Origin: Holophagaceae bacterium
Lineage (GTDB): Bacteria > Acidobacteriota > Holophagae > Holophagales > Holophagaceae
Assembly: GCA_016720465.1 (NCBI GenBank)
Contig: JADKKO010000001.1
Coordinates: forward strand, 620,001 to 684,000
Reading direction: 5' to 3'
Length of the DNA: 64,000 nt
Below are positions 49,624 to 57,783 of this stretch, piece after piece (position 1 is the first letter of the stretch; each line of letters begins with the position of its first letter). Under the pieces are notes generated by a model that was given only the letters and a program-made list of their open reading frames with translations, did not search any database and was not told where the DNA came from. Both the position numbers and the translations under genes were made by a program.

Positions 49624-50001
49624 ATCACCCACGAGCCTCAGCCTGAAAAAACATCCCGCGAAGGGCCGCGAATAGCTGCCATGCCACGGGTATTAGCCAG
49701 GCTGATGCCGGGGTGAAGGAAGGGCCGCGAAATCTCTATTGCCACACCAGCGCTTTGGCGACCAGGAGACTCATCATGGGCCAGCCTCGCGGATGGAATT
49801 CAGGCGGCCCGGCGCGGATCACACCTTGGTGCGAGCCCGTCGCCGGGCCGCCTGAATTCGCGGGCCCAGAGGCCCGCGGGCGCTGCGCGCCCCCGCGAAG
49901 CGATACCGGGTTGAATTCACTTTTCGCGGCCCTTCGCCAGAGCGCAGCGGCTTCGCGGCCCTTCGCGGGCACGCTTCCTCGGCTGAGATTGGGGGATGAT
50001 C
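49624..50001. repeat. Large nested palindrome, right of the DUF2235 gene
   Basis: CGCGAAGGGCCGCGAA (about 49657-49672) and a second GAAGGGCCGCGAAA copy (about 49719-49732) on the left pair with two TTCGCGGCCCTTCG copies on the right (49922-49936 and 49952-49968). Further out GATCACCC/GAGCCTCAG on the left matches CTGAGATTGGGGGATGATC on the right. The core at 49770-49904 is the second copy of the hairpin element. I see no gene. It fills the gap between the DUF2235 gene and rsmE, which are convergent. Confidence 0.85.
49770..49904 (+). repeat. Core hairpin element, copy 2
   Basis: The hairpin arms are GAATTCAGGCGGCCCGGCG (49796-49814) and its exact complement (49841-49859), with a 26-base loop. 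Compared with copy 1, two stem pairs have changed on both sides (A-T to G-C and T-A to C-G), keeping all 19 pairs. The orientation is opposite to copy 1. Confidence 0.85.
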
Positions 50002-50025
50002 AGGTTGTATTTTTCTGCGGCAGCC

Positions 50026-50733
50026 TTAATAGAGCCGCCCCACCAAGGAGGCCAAGGCTGTCTCCACGCGCAGGATCCTGGAGCCCAGGTCCACGGGACG
50101 GAATCCGCAATCGACCAGGCTTTGGACCTCGGCATCCAGCCATCCGCCTTCGGGCCCGATGGCGAGCGTGGCCGGTTGGGCGACGCCGCGGGGACACGGC
50201 TCCGTTGAACCGGGGTGGGCCACCAGCGGCAATGTGCCTTTCGCCATGGCCGGCAGCTCATCCTCCACGAAGGTCCTGAAGAACCTCGCCAGGCGCAATT
50301 CCGGAAGCACCGTGTCCTTGGCCTGCTCAAGCCCAAGTATGCGTTGCAGCAGCAGATTTTCATCACTTATCCGTGGACTTTTCCAATAACTCTTCTCGAC
50401 TTTCCATGCGTTGAGCAGCACGATCCGCGCGATGCCGAGGCTGGTGGCGGCCGCCAGGGCGCGGTTCAGGACTTTCGGCCGCGGCAGGGCGAGTATGAGC
50501 GTCAGCGGCAGTTTGGGCGGAGGCTCCTGATCCAGCTGCACTTCCATTTCCAGCGACGCAGGATCCAGGCGGGTGATTCTTCCGAGGCCCATCTTGCCGT
50601 TCAGGACTCCCACGCTGAGCGCATCGCCGGCCGCCGCTCGGTGGACATCCAGGACATGGGCGAAGCGCCGGCCTTCGAGCCGAGCGCGGCGAGGATCGAT
50701 GAAGTCCTCCTCCTGGAGCAGCACCAGGTTCAT
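50026..50733 (-). CDS. rsmE: 16S rRNA (uracil1498-N3)-methyltransferase RsmE
   Basis: The 235-residue protein has an N-terminal PUA-like part and a SPOUT knot with LAIGPEGGWLDAE and SRILRVETALASLV, the two hallmark motifs of RsmE. It methylates U1498 of 16S rRNA using S-adenosylmethionine. I chose ATG 50733, where homology starts (MNLVLLQEEDF); a start 14 residues earlier would overlap the upstream gene. It is seven bases downstream of the small exported protein gene. Confidence 0.92.
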   Translation of the reverse strand: MNLVLLQEEDFIDPRRARLEGRRFAHVLDVHRAAAGDALSVGVLNGKMGLGRITRLDPASLEMEVQLDQEPPPKLPLTLILALPRPKVLNRALAAATSLGIARIVLLNAWKVEKSYWKSPRISDENLLLQRILGLEQAKDTVLPELRLARFFRTFVEDELPAMAKGTLPLVAHPGSTEPCPRGVAQPATLAIGPEGGWLDAEVQSLVDCGFRPVDLGSRILRVETALASLVGRLY

Positions 50734-50740
50734 GCCCGGT

Positions 50741-51199
50741 TCACTTCCCGAGCAGGCTGCGCAGGCTGCTCCCATCCTCGTAGATCAGATCGTCCACCCG
50801 CCATCCATCCGGAGTGTTGCGCAGCTTGACGGCGACCGTCCGGCGCCGGCCGTTGCCCGTGAGCACCACCGGAATGCGCGTGGCATCCCCGATGATCTCA
50901 GCCTTGCCGACCACGAACCGCTTGGGATATTCCTGGCTGTCCGTGAACGGATCGCCGTTGATGGCCGGGACCTCGTCCGGATTGGCCGGCCGGGCCAGTT
51001 CGGCGTTCAGTTTGGCCAGCAGATCGGGGCTCAGCCACTTCGCCTTGCGCGCCACCGAGGCCTTCGAGAACCCCATGTCGTGCTTGAGGTGGTCCGCGTA
51101 AAGGGCCCGCGCCACCTCCGCGGGCCATTTCTGATGGGCCGGCGCCGGTGGGCGCACCGCAACCGTTGCCAGGAGGAAAGGAAGCACGAAATGAATCAT
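50741..51199 (-). CDS. Small exported protein, DUF3828-like
   Basis: The 152-residue protein has a signal peptide (MIHFVLPFLLATVAV). The mature part has a helix-rich first half with YADHLKHDMGFSKA and KWLSPDLLAKLNAEL and a strand-rich second half with TRIPVVLTGNGRRRTVAVKL and DGWRVDDLIYEDGSSLRSLL. This is the layout of NTF2-like DUF3828 proteins, whose role is unknown. It lies between tfoX-like and rsmE genes, nine and seven bases from each, so the three form an operon. Confidence 0.75.
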   Translation of the reverse strand: MIHFVLPFLLATVAVRPPAPAHQKWPAEVARALYADHLKHDMGFSKASVARKAKWLSPDLLAKLNAELARPANPDEVPAINGDPFTDSQEYPKRFVVGKAEIIGDATRIPVVLTGNGRRRTVAVKLRNTPDGWRVDDLIYEDGSSLRSLLGK

Positions 51200-51208
51200 G
51201 AAAAGAGT

Positions 51209-51568
51209 TTAGCGGGCTTTCTTCTTGCGCGGTTTCGAGCCCGCGACCCGCAGCGCCTTGGCCATCCAATGCGCCAATTCCTCGGCATCTTCCAGGACTT
51301 CCTCGGGCACTTCGTAATAGCCCATTGCCCGCTCGTCCCCAAAGGGATGGAAGGCGTCCATGCCCTTGGCCTCGAAGTCGGCGCGATTGCTGTCGTCCAC
51401 CTTGAAGTAGAGCCGGTCGTCATCCATCAGCGCGAAGAAAAGCGGGCCCGAGTAGATCCCCACGCCGCCGAACATGGATCTCGCGCTCACGGGCGCCGCG
51501 GATCCCAACTGGTCCAGCACAAATTCCCGGTAGGTCGCGCTAACCGCCATCTTGAGCCCTTCTTCCAT
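51209..51568 (-). CDS. TfoX N-terminal domain protein
   Basis: The 119-residue protein has the TfoX/Sxy N-terminal fold: SARSMFGGVGIYSGPLFFALMDDDRLYFKVDD, then AMGYYEVPEEVLEDAEEL. It lacks the C-terminal domain of the competence regulator, like many short homologues of unknown role. The tail is basic (SKPRKKKAR). It is the first gene of the set with the DUF3828-like protein and rsmE. Confidence 0.87.
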   Translation of the reverse strand: MEEGLKMAVSATYREFVLDQLGSAAPVSARSMFGGVGIYSGPLFFALMDDDRLYFKVDDSNRADFEAKGMDAFHPFGDERAMGYYEVPEEVLEDAEELAHWMAKALRVAGSKPRKKKAR

Positions 51569-51789
51569 GGATTTGGAGGTTTCGCATGCTCAGGAATGGA
51601 TTTTACGATTTCCGAAAATCGGAAATTTGAAATGGGAGCCTGATCCTGGCTGCGCCAGGTCTGGTGCTTCCAGCATCACACCACCCCCGCGCCCACCCAC
51701 GCAAGAGACCGGGGTACACTTGGACAGATGAGGCGCATTCGATTCCAATCCTTCCCGGTCCAGGCGCTGGTCATTGGAGCGCATGAGCC

Positions 51790-52665
51790 GTGGTGAAAGC
51801 GAAATCCGGAGTCAAAGCCCCCGCCACCAGCGGGCCGATTTCCATCCAGCTTCTCTCCGAGGCCCGTGTCCTTGAGCTGCACCGGGGCCTGGTGGCCTTT
51901 TCCGCCGCCACCGAAGCGCCGGTGAAGGATCTGGGGCTGCGGGACGAGGTCCTGCTGGAGGCCGCGGTGTCCCGCCAATTCCAAAGCACGGGCCTGTTGA
52001 TGGAAGGTTCCGATCCCAGGGAGAAGACCGCCGCCCTGCTCCAGGGCCTGCTCGACGAACTCCCCTTCTACGATGGCAACGCGCAAACGGCGCTGCTGGC
52101 GACGCTGATCCACCTGGACCTGAACGGTTTCGCGCCCAACCAGGTTTCCCACGACGATCTGTACCGCCTTGTTTCGGCCCTGATCACCCATGAAACGGGC
52201 GAATTGCCGTTGAGGGGGGCCAAGGCCGCAAGCCGCAAGGCCGGTGTGAAGGCCACCCACGAAGATGAATTGTCCCGGGTGTTCCAATGGCTCATGGCCA
52301 ATTCCAGGTGGGCCGACCGCCGGGAATATCCGCTCCCATTGCCCGAACTGAAACGCCTCCTGAACGGCCTGGACGCGGATCTCGGCGATCCGGCGGCCGG
52401 GCAGATCGAAGTGCTCAAGGCCGATGCCCAGACCGAAAAACGCTTCCTGGGACTGGGTTCCAAGACCGTGTCCCGCATGGTCCCAGTGATGAAATTCCCG
52501 GATCCGGGCGAGGACGGCCTGGTATCCGCCAACATCCTCCGTGACATCCAGAAGGCGCTTGGACTTTCCAGCCAGGACGAAAAACCCCTGTACGACTGGC
52601 TCGCCAAGGTTCAATCCTTCCTCAGGCAATACCAGACGCTTTGGCCGAGGCTGGCGAAGCTCTAA
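51790..52665 (+). CDS. Doc/Fic-like protein with degenerate active site
   Basis: Of 291 residues, about 25-135 resemble the Doc toxin fold: VLELHRGLVAF, LGLRDEVLLEAAVSRQF and then LPFYDGNAQTALLATLIHLDLNG, which lines up with the Fic motif HxFxDGNxxR. The catalytic histidine is Leu91 and the arginine position is Gln99, so AMP or phosphate transfer is not expected. The C-terminal half is unknown and may be a partner-binding domain. No antitoxin gene lies next to it. The start is the GTG at 51790. Confidence 0.65.
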   Translation: MVKAKSGVKAPATSGPISIQLLSEARVLELHRGLVAFSAATEAPVKDLGLRDEVLLEAAVSRQFQSTGLLMEGSDPREKTAALLQGLLDELPFYDGNAQTALLATLIHLDLNGFAPNQVSHDDLYRLVSALITHETGELPLRGAKAASRKAGVKATHEDELSRVFQWLMANSRWADRREYPLPLPELKRLLNGLDADLGDPAAGQIEVLKADAQTEKRFLGLGSKTVSRMVPVMKFPDPGEDGLVSANILRDIQKALGLSSQDEKPLYDWLAKVQSFLRQYQTLWPRLAKL

Positions 52666-52706
52666 GATTTCGAGCGAGCTCCGAAGCCATCTCCTCAGGG
52701 GTCCCC

Positions 52707-54413
52707 ATGTCCATCGAAGTCGCGCTTTCCTACCTCTCGTCGCCGCATCTCGAAGCCGATCTCCGCGCGGAATTGCAGGTCCTCATGACGAGCGCGGAGT
52801 CCGGAGACGCCGCGGCCTCGAGCGAGCTGGCGGACCGCTTTTCGGAACCCCTGGCCTTCGGCACCGGCGGCCTCCGGGGCATCATGGGGGCCGGCCTGAA
52901 GCGCATGAACAGGCCCAACGTGCGGCGGACGACCATGGCCCTCGCGACGGTGGCGAAACTCCACGCGCCGGGCAAACAGGTCGCGCTCGTGGGCTTCGAC
53001 ACCCGGCACAACTCTGCGGATTTCGCCCGGGAAGCCGCGCGGGTGCTCGCCTCGGAAGGTTTCCAGGTGTACCTGGGCGACCGGCCCCTGCCCACGCCTT
53101 TCCTCTGCTACGCCATGCGGAAATTAGGCGCCGCCTGCGGCGTTATCATCACCGCCTCCCATAATCCCAAGGCCTACAACGGCTACAAAGCCTATGACGA
53201 CCGCGGCGCGCAGGTGCTCGATCCCTGGGATATCGAGATCGAAGCCAACTCGGCGGTGCTGCCCCTGGTGCCGAAAAGTCCTGCGGAATCCCTGGACCAG
53301 GGCATCCGCTCCATCCCGCAGGAAATCGAAGAAGCTTACCTGGCCCTGGGCCTGGCCCTGCGCCAGCAGCCCGCCCAGTACGAGCATGCCAAGCTGCTGT
53401 TCACCCCCTTCCACGGCACCGGCGGCGCCTTCGTGCCGGAGCTCTTCCGCCGCGCGCAGATCCCCTTGGATCTCTGCGGATCGCAGTCCGCGCAGGATGG
53501 CGACTTCCCTACCGCCCCCCGCCCCAACCCCGAGGAGATCGCCGCCTACGCCGCGCCCCTGGCGGACGCCCAGCGCCTCGGCAGCGACGCCATCCTGGCC
53601 AATGATCCCGACGCCGACCGCATCGGCGTGGTCGCGAAACGGGCCGGCGCCTGGGAGTTGATGAGCGGCAATGACCTGGCCGCCCTCACGCTGGACTACC
53701 TGTGCCGCCACAAAGGCCTCCGCGGCGTGTGCGTCAGCACGGTGGTCACCTCGGATTTCATGGCCGAAGTCGCGCGCCACCATGGCCTCCAGGTCATGTG
53801 GACCCTCACGGGCTTCAAGAACATCGCCGCCTGCATGGACCGCCTGGTGGAGGTCCGCGAACCCTACGCCTTCGGCGCCGAAGAAAGTTTCGGAATGCTC
53901 CTGAGCGATGAATTGCGCGACAAGGACGGCGTCATGGCGGCACTCGTGGTGGGTGAAATGATCGGCCATTTCAAGGCCGGTGGCTTGGGGTTGTTCGAAG
54001 CCGTGGATGCCCTGCAGGCCCGCATCGGCACCTTCCACAACCGCCTGGTGAACCTCGAGGACCCGCGGCCCGGAGGCGCCCAGCGATTCGGCGATGCCAT
54101 GGCGCGCATCCGGTCCGCTGGCCTCGCGCAGCTCGGCGGCGAAAGAGTCCTGTCCTGGGAGGACTTCCAGAGCGGTTCATGGCACGGGCCGAAAGGCCAA
54201 GTCGAGCCCATCCTGGATCGCCCCGATCGCAAAGATATCGCCCAGGAGATCCCCCGCAGCAATGTGCTGAAATTCCGGCTGGAAAGCGGAGCCTTCGCCG
54301 CCTTCCGCCCCAGCGGCACCGAACCCAAGCTCAAGATCTACCTCCAAAGCCGCACGGACACCGCGCTGCTCGACAAGCTCGAAGCGGAAGGCAGGGAGTT
54401 GCTCGGAATTTAG
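52707..54413 (+). CDS. Phosphoglucomutase/phosphomannomutase family enzyme
   Basis: The 568-residue protein has all four phosphohexomutase landmarks: phosphoserine loop VIITASHNPKAYNGYK, metal-binding NDPDADRIGV, sugar-binding FGAEESFGM and phosphate-binding FRPSGTEPKLKIY. The N-terminal FGTGGLRGIMGAG marks the long type related to yeast PGM2 and bacterial PgcA. It converts glucose 1-phosphate and 6-phosphate, possibly pentose phosphates too. The ATG is at 52707. A hairpin and tandem repeats follow the stop codon. Confidence 0.93.
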   Translation: MSIEVALSYLSSPHLEADLRAELQVLMTSAESGDAAASSELADRFSEPLAFGTGGLRGIMGAGLKRMNRPNVRRTTMALATVAKLHAPGKQVALVGFDTRHNSADFAREAARVLASEGFQVYLGDRPLPTPFLCYAMRKLGAACGVIITASHNPKAYNGYKAYDDRGAQVLDPWDIEIEANSAVLPLVPKSPAESLDQGIRSIPQEIEEAYLALGLALRQQPAQYEHAKLLFTPFHGTGGAFVPELFRRAQIPLDLCGSQSAQDGDFPTAPRPNPEEIAAYAAPLADAQRLGSDAILANDPDADRIGVVAKRAGAWELMSGNDLAALTLDYLCRHKGLRGVCVSTVVTSDFMAEVARHHGLQVMWTLTGFKNIAACMDRLVEVREPYAFGAEESFGMLLSDELRDKDGVMAALVVGEMIGHFKAGGLGLFEAVDALQARIGTFHNRLVNLEDPRPGGAQRFGDAMARIRSAGLAQLGGERVLSWEDFQSGSWHGPKGQVEPILDRPDRKDIAQEIPRSNVLKFRLESGAFAAFRPSGTEPKLKIYLQSRTDTALLDKLEAEGRELLGI

Positions 54414-54463
54414 GGGCCGTTATGGTTTGGCCAGTGCCTTTCTGGCCAAACCGTTACGGCCCC
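54413..54463 (+). terminator. Long hairpin at the end of the phosphohexomutase gene
   Basis: GGGGCCGTTATGGTTTGGCC and its near-complement close around GTGCCTTTC, with only a few mismatches over 21 pairs. The last G of the stop codon is the first base of the stem. The sequence GTTACGGCCCC occurs again in the tandem repeats that follow. Confidence 0.75.
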
Positions 54464-54464
54464 T

Positions 54465-54797
54465 TATGTCGGCCGCAGGCCGACGCCTCGGATGTTGCTC
54501 AACCCTAGGTCGGAGGCGTTACGGCCCCTCCAGCTATCGGACGCAGTGCGCCCTCCTGCTCACTTCGTTCGCAGAGCTGGAGCCTCTATGTCGGCCGCAG
54601 GCCGACGCCTCGGATGGTGCTCAGCCCTAGGTCGGAGGCGTTACGGCCCCTCCAGCTATCGGACGCGGTGCGCCCTCCTGCTCACTTCGTTCGCAGAGCT
54701 GGAGCCTCTATGTCGGCCGCAGGCCGACGTCTCGGATGGTGCTCAGCCCTAGGTTTGGAGGCGTTAGGGCTCCCCCAGCTATTGGACGCGGGCGTCC
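54465..54797. repeat. 122-bp tandem repeat, two full copies and one partial
   Basis: Copies start at 54465, 54587 and 54709 with TATGTCGGCCGCAGGCCGAC. The first two are nearly identical over 122 bases; the third diverges and fades near 54797. Each has its own hairpins: GTCGGCC-GCA-GGCCGAC, ACGCCTC...GAGGCGT and CTCCAGCT...AGCTGGAG. The copies contain overlapping open frames because of the repeat, but they have no ribosome sites or family features. It lies between convergent genes. Confidence 0.88.
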
Positions 54798-54822
54798 TGA
54801 TGAGACCCTTCGACGAACCGGG

Positions 54823-56523
54823 TTACGGCGTCGTCGCCATCTGCCGGAAGGCCGAGTAGGAATTCGGCGATGGGACCGACGCCAGGCCCACCACCCGGAA
54901 GGCCCCCTGCTGTTGGCCGGGGGCCTGCATCCTCCGCAGGCCCGCGCCTGGGTTCAACCGGGAGAACATCATCGCCGAGGCCTTTTCGGTTGAGGCCGCG
55001 CCGACCTCCCCCCCGTTGATGGATCCGAACTGCCCATGGTCCACGTTCACGGGCCTGCCCGCGCGGAAGCCCCAGCGGTCATCCCACCCCGCGAAGCCCG
55101 TGAAATCGGGGACCTGCACCGCATGGGCGCCCGCCCCCAGCCAGCCTTCGCTGAACAGCAGGTACCAGTAGACCTGCTCCTGGTTCCCGTTCTGGATCAA
55201 GGCGAACTGTTCCAGCCGCGGCAATGGATTGACCGAAGCCCAGCTCAATCCCGGACGCAGGTAAGGGCCTGGAAGCCAATCCACCTGGAAGGGCTGCACG
55301 GGTGTGGGGAAGTTGATGGCCAGGGGCCCCGGCAAGGCCTGGCTGCCCCCGTAGACGGCCTCCCAATGGCCGGTGCCGAAGGCGCCGAATCCATAGGCGT
55401 AGCTGTCTCCGGGCAGGCCGTAGGCGGCTGGGAAGGCTGCATAGGACGGCAGGGCCGTTCCGTCCCCCAGCCCGAAATACTGCCCTCCCGACGTGAAATA
55501 ACGGACGCTGCCCTGGATGGTTTCATCAGCCGCCACGGGCCCATAGGTGATGGCTTGCGCGGGCCCAGGAGCGAACCCATCGACGGCGAAGTCCACGTCC
55601 CGGGCCGCGTTCCCCTGCGCGTCGCGTCCCCGGTCCAGGAACAGCCGCGTGGGCGCATGGGTAGCGGGATCGGAATAGAGCCAGCCCGCCAGGTCCCCCT
55701 TGCCCTTCAACACCTGGGTCAGATAGGAATCAGCGCCGCCCTCGAACAGCAGCGCGGCCGCGCTGGTCACCAGGTAGCCCGATGAGGCTCCCTGGCCCAA
55801 CAGGCGGCCCTGCAGCGAATAGAGGACCGGGTCGGGGCCGGGCGGCGGATCGCAGATGAAATAGACCCCCAGCGAATTCGATTCGGGCAGGGTCTGGAAA
55901 ATGTAGTTCATCTGGAAGGCCTGGAAGGAGCCGATGGCGCAGTTGTACCCATAGGCCAGGCCATAGCGCCCCGCCGGATCCGTCACCGCGGCGAGGTAGG
56001 TACCCTGTTGTCCTTCCAGCAGCCGCCAGGAGGCATCGCCATCCTTGAAGGCCATGAAGGGGAGGTTGGCCTGGTCGTAGTTGACGTAGGTCGAGACCGG
56101 CAGCAGCCGGGCCGCCAGGACGCCCACCTTGAAAGCCGATTCCTGCGCTTCGAAATTCCCGCGGGCATGGAGCGTGAAGGCGCGATCCCCGGCGGTGGCG
56201 GACACAGGCACCCGCACGGTTATCTTGGCGGTCGCCGGGCCAGAGCCGAGGCTGAGGTTGGCTGGAGACACCGAAACCGCCAGCTCCGTCCCCTGGGGCG
56301 CCACCGCAAGTTCGACCGCGCCCGTGAAACCATCCAAGGGGCGGACGGTCACCGTGAAGACGCCCGCGGTGTCCGGCGCCACCGGCAGGGAGGCAGGGTC
56401 CAGGACCAGTTCCACGCCGGGAGCGCGGAGCGGCATGGACGGATTTTCCCCGGCGCAGCTCAGGCCCAGCGCCAACGCAAGGCCCGCCGCACATCCCTGG
56501 ATCCGTTTCCGGACTTCGTCCAC
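54823..56523 (-). CDS. Large lipoprotein with N-terminal Ig-like domain
   Basis: The 566-residue protein has a lipoprotein signal with lipobox LSCAG (cysteine near 23). Residues ~35-130 look like one bacterial Ig-like domain (VELVLDPASLPVAPDTAGVFTVTVRPLDGF and later ATAKITVRVPVSATAGDRAFTL). The rest, rich in Gly, Tyr and Phe, looks like a beta-propeller or beta-helix of unknown type. It should be on the outer membrane or cell surface. It begins at a GTG three bases after capA, in the operon radical SAM-capA-lipoprotein. Confidence 0.75.
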   Translation of the reverse strand: MDEVRKRIQGCAAGLALALGLSCAGENPSMPLRAPGVELVLDPASLPVAPDTAGVFTVTVRPLDGFTGAVELAVAPQGTELAVSVSPANLSLGSGPATAKITVRVPVSATAGDRAFTLHARGNFEAQESAFKVGVLAARLLPVSTYVNYDQANLPFMAFKDGDASWRLLEGQQGTYLAAVTDPAGRYGLAYGYNCAIGSFQAFQMNYIFQTLPESNSLGVYFICDPPPGPDPVLYSLQGRLLGQGASSGYLVTSAAALLFEGGADSYLTQVLKGKGDLAGWLYSDPATHAPTRLFLDRGRDAQGNAARDVDFAVDGFAPGPAQAITYGPVAADETIQGSVRYFTSGGQYFGLGDGTALPSYAAFPAAYGLPGDSYAYGFGAFGTGHWEAVYGGSQALPGPLAINFPTPVQPFQVDWLPGPYLRPGLSWASVNPLPRLEQFALIQNGNQEQVYWYLLFSEGWLGAGAHAVQVPDFTGFAGWDDRWGFRAGRPVNVDHGQFGSINGGEVGAASTEKASAMMFSRLNPGAGLRRMQAPGQQQGAFRVVGLASVPSPNSYSAFRQMATTP

Positions 56524-56526
56524 AGC

Positions 56527-57783
56527 TCACCTGCCCTCGAAACTTGGCCCAACGATTCCCGCGATGCGCTGCTTGCGCAAGAGCAAAGTGCGGAAGCGCT
56601 CCTGGGCCTCGAGCAGCGCCGAGCGGCGGCTCGGTTCATCGCCCATGGATTTGGGATCGCCCAGGCGGTCCACCTCTTTGCGGGCCAGCTCCAGGGCCGC
56701 GTTCACCCGCAGGACGCGCACTTCGCGCCGCCCTCCCTTCCCATCCTTCAGGTCCCTGGCATTGTTTTCAGTCCAGAGGGGTTCATAACTCACATTTCTA
56801 AGCTTCACCTGCTCGTGGCCGCTCAAATCCAATTCCTTCGTGAAGACCACGCGGAGGGCCGCGCTGTCCCGGTTGTCGCCGCCGGATACCGGAAAGAGGT
56901 CGGCGCGGTAGAAGCGGTCCTGGTTGGCGATGAAATTGCCCAGCGAAAAGGCCACGATGGCGGTCCGCCCCCCTGCCTCAAGCGGCTCGATGGGCTGGAG
57001 GACATGGGGATGGGAAGCGATGATCAGGTCGGCGCCGGCCTCGACCAGGCCCCGGGCGATCTCGCGCTGCCGCTGGGTCGGTTCATGCTGGTACTCGTTG
57101 CCCCAATGCAGGCTAACGACCACAGCGTCGGATCTGGAACGGACGGCCCTGATGGCTGCCTTGGCGGGTTCCAGGTCCAGGGGCCGCACCCAGGGTTCCG
57201 TGGCCTTCCGGTTGAGATCTATGTTGAATAGATCAGTAAAAGCCAAAAAAGCGAATCTAATTCCATTTTTTTCAATAATCACCGGCTGTTCGGCCTTGGC
57301 CTGGGTCTCGCCGGTGCCCACGGCCACGAGCCCGGCTTCCTTCAAACGGTCCAGGGTTTCGGTGATGCCCGAGGTGCCCTGGTCGAAGGCATGGTTGTTG
57401 GCGGTGGAAAGCACCGTGAACCCGCTGGTCCGGAGGGCCCTGGGGAGGCCTTCCGGGGCGTTGAATTGGAAGGGCACGCCGGGTTTTCCGGTGCGGGGCG
57501 CCACCGGCGTCTCCAGGTTGCCGAAGGCGATGTCCGCGCCCTTGAGGATCGGGAGCACGTCCGCCCACAGGCTCGGAAAGCCGGCCTCCGCCTGGTCGGG
57601 GGACTGCATGGCCGCCTTCTTCACGTCGGTGTGCATCATGATGTCGCCCACGGCCACGAGCTGCGCCTGGGCGACCACTTTCGGCAGCCGCGCCACATCG
57701 GGATCAGGCTTCGCCGGTCCCGGCTTCCGCCCGCAGGCCAACGCCAGCAGGAGGCAAAGGCTGGCTGTTCTCAGATCGATCAA
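56527..57783 (-). CDS. CapA-family lipoprotein (poly-gamma-glutamate type metallophosphatase)
   Basis: The 418-residue protein has a lipobox (LLALAC) and a CapA/PGA_cap domain: LVAVGDIMMHTDV, GADIAFGNLETPV, STANNHAFDQG and ASHPHVLQPIEP, which together form a calcineurin-like metal site. CapA proteins act in capsule or poly-gamma-glutamate anchoring, but many solitary ones have no known substrate. The TTG start at 57783 overlaps the radical SAM stop by four bases. Confidence 0.87.
   Translation of the reverse strand: MIDLRTASLCLLLALACGRKPGPAKPDPDVARLPKVVAQAQLVAVGDIMMHTDVKKAAMQSPDQAEAGFPSLWADVLPILKGADIAFGNLETPVAPRTGKPGVPFQFNAPEGLPRALRTSGFTVLSTANNHAFDQGTSGITETLDRLKEAGLVAVGTGETQAKAEQPVIIEKNGIRFAFLAFTDLFNIDLNRKATEPWVRPLDLEPAKAAIRAVRSRSDAVVVSLHWGNEYQHEPTQRQREIARGLVEAGADLIIASHPHVLQPIEPLEAGGRTAIVAFSLGNFIANQDRFYRADLFPVSGGDNRDSAALRVVFTKELDLSGHEQVKLRNVSYEPLWTENNARDLKDGKGGRREVRVLRVNAALELARKEVDRLGDPKSMGDEPSRRSALLEAQERFRTLLLRKQRIAGIVGPSFEGR

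Noticed and set aside
54427..54859. Overlapping open frames with a repeated ~40-residue unit
   Set aside because: They come from the 122-bp tandem repeat read in different frames, have no ribosome sites and match no family.
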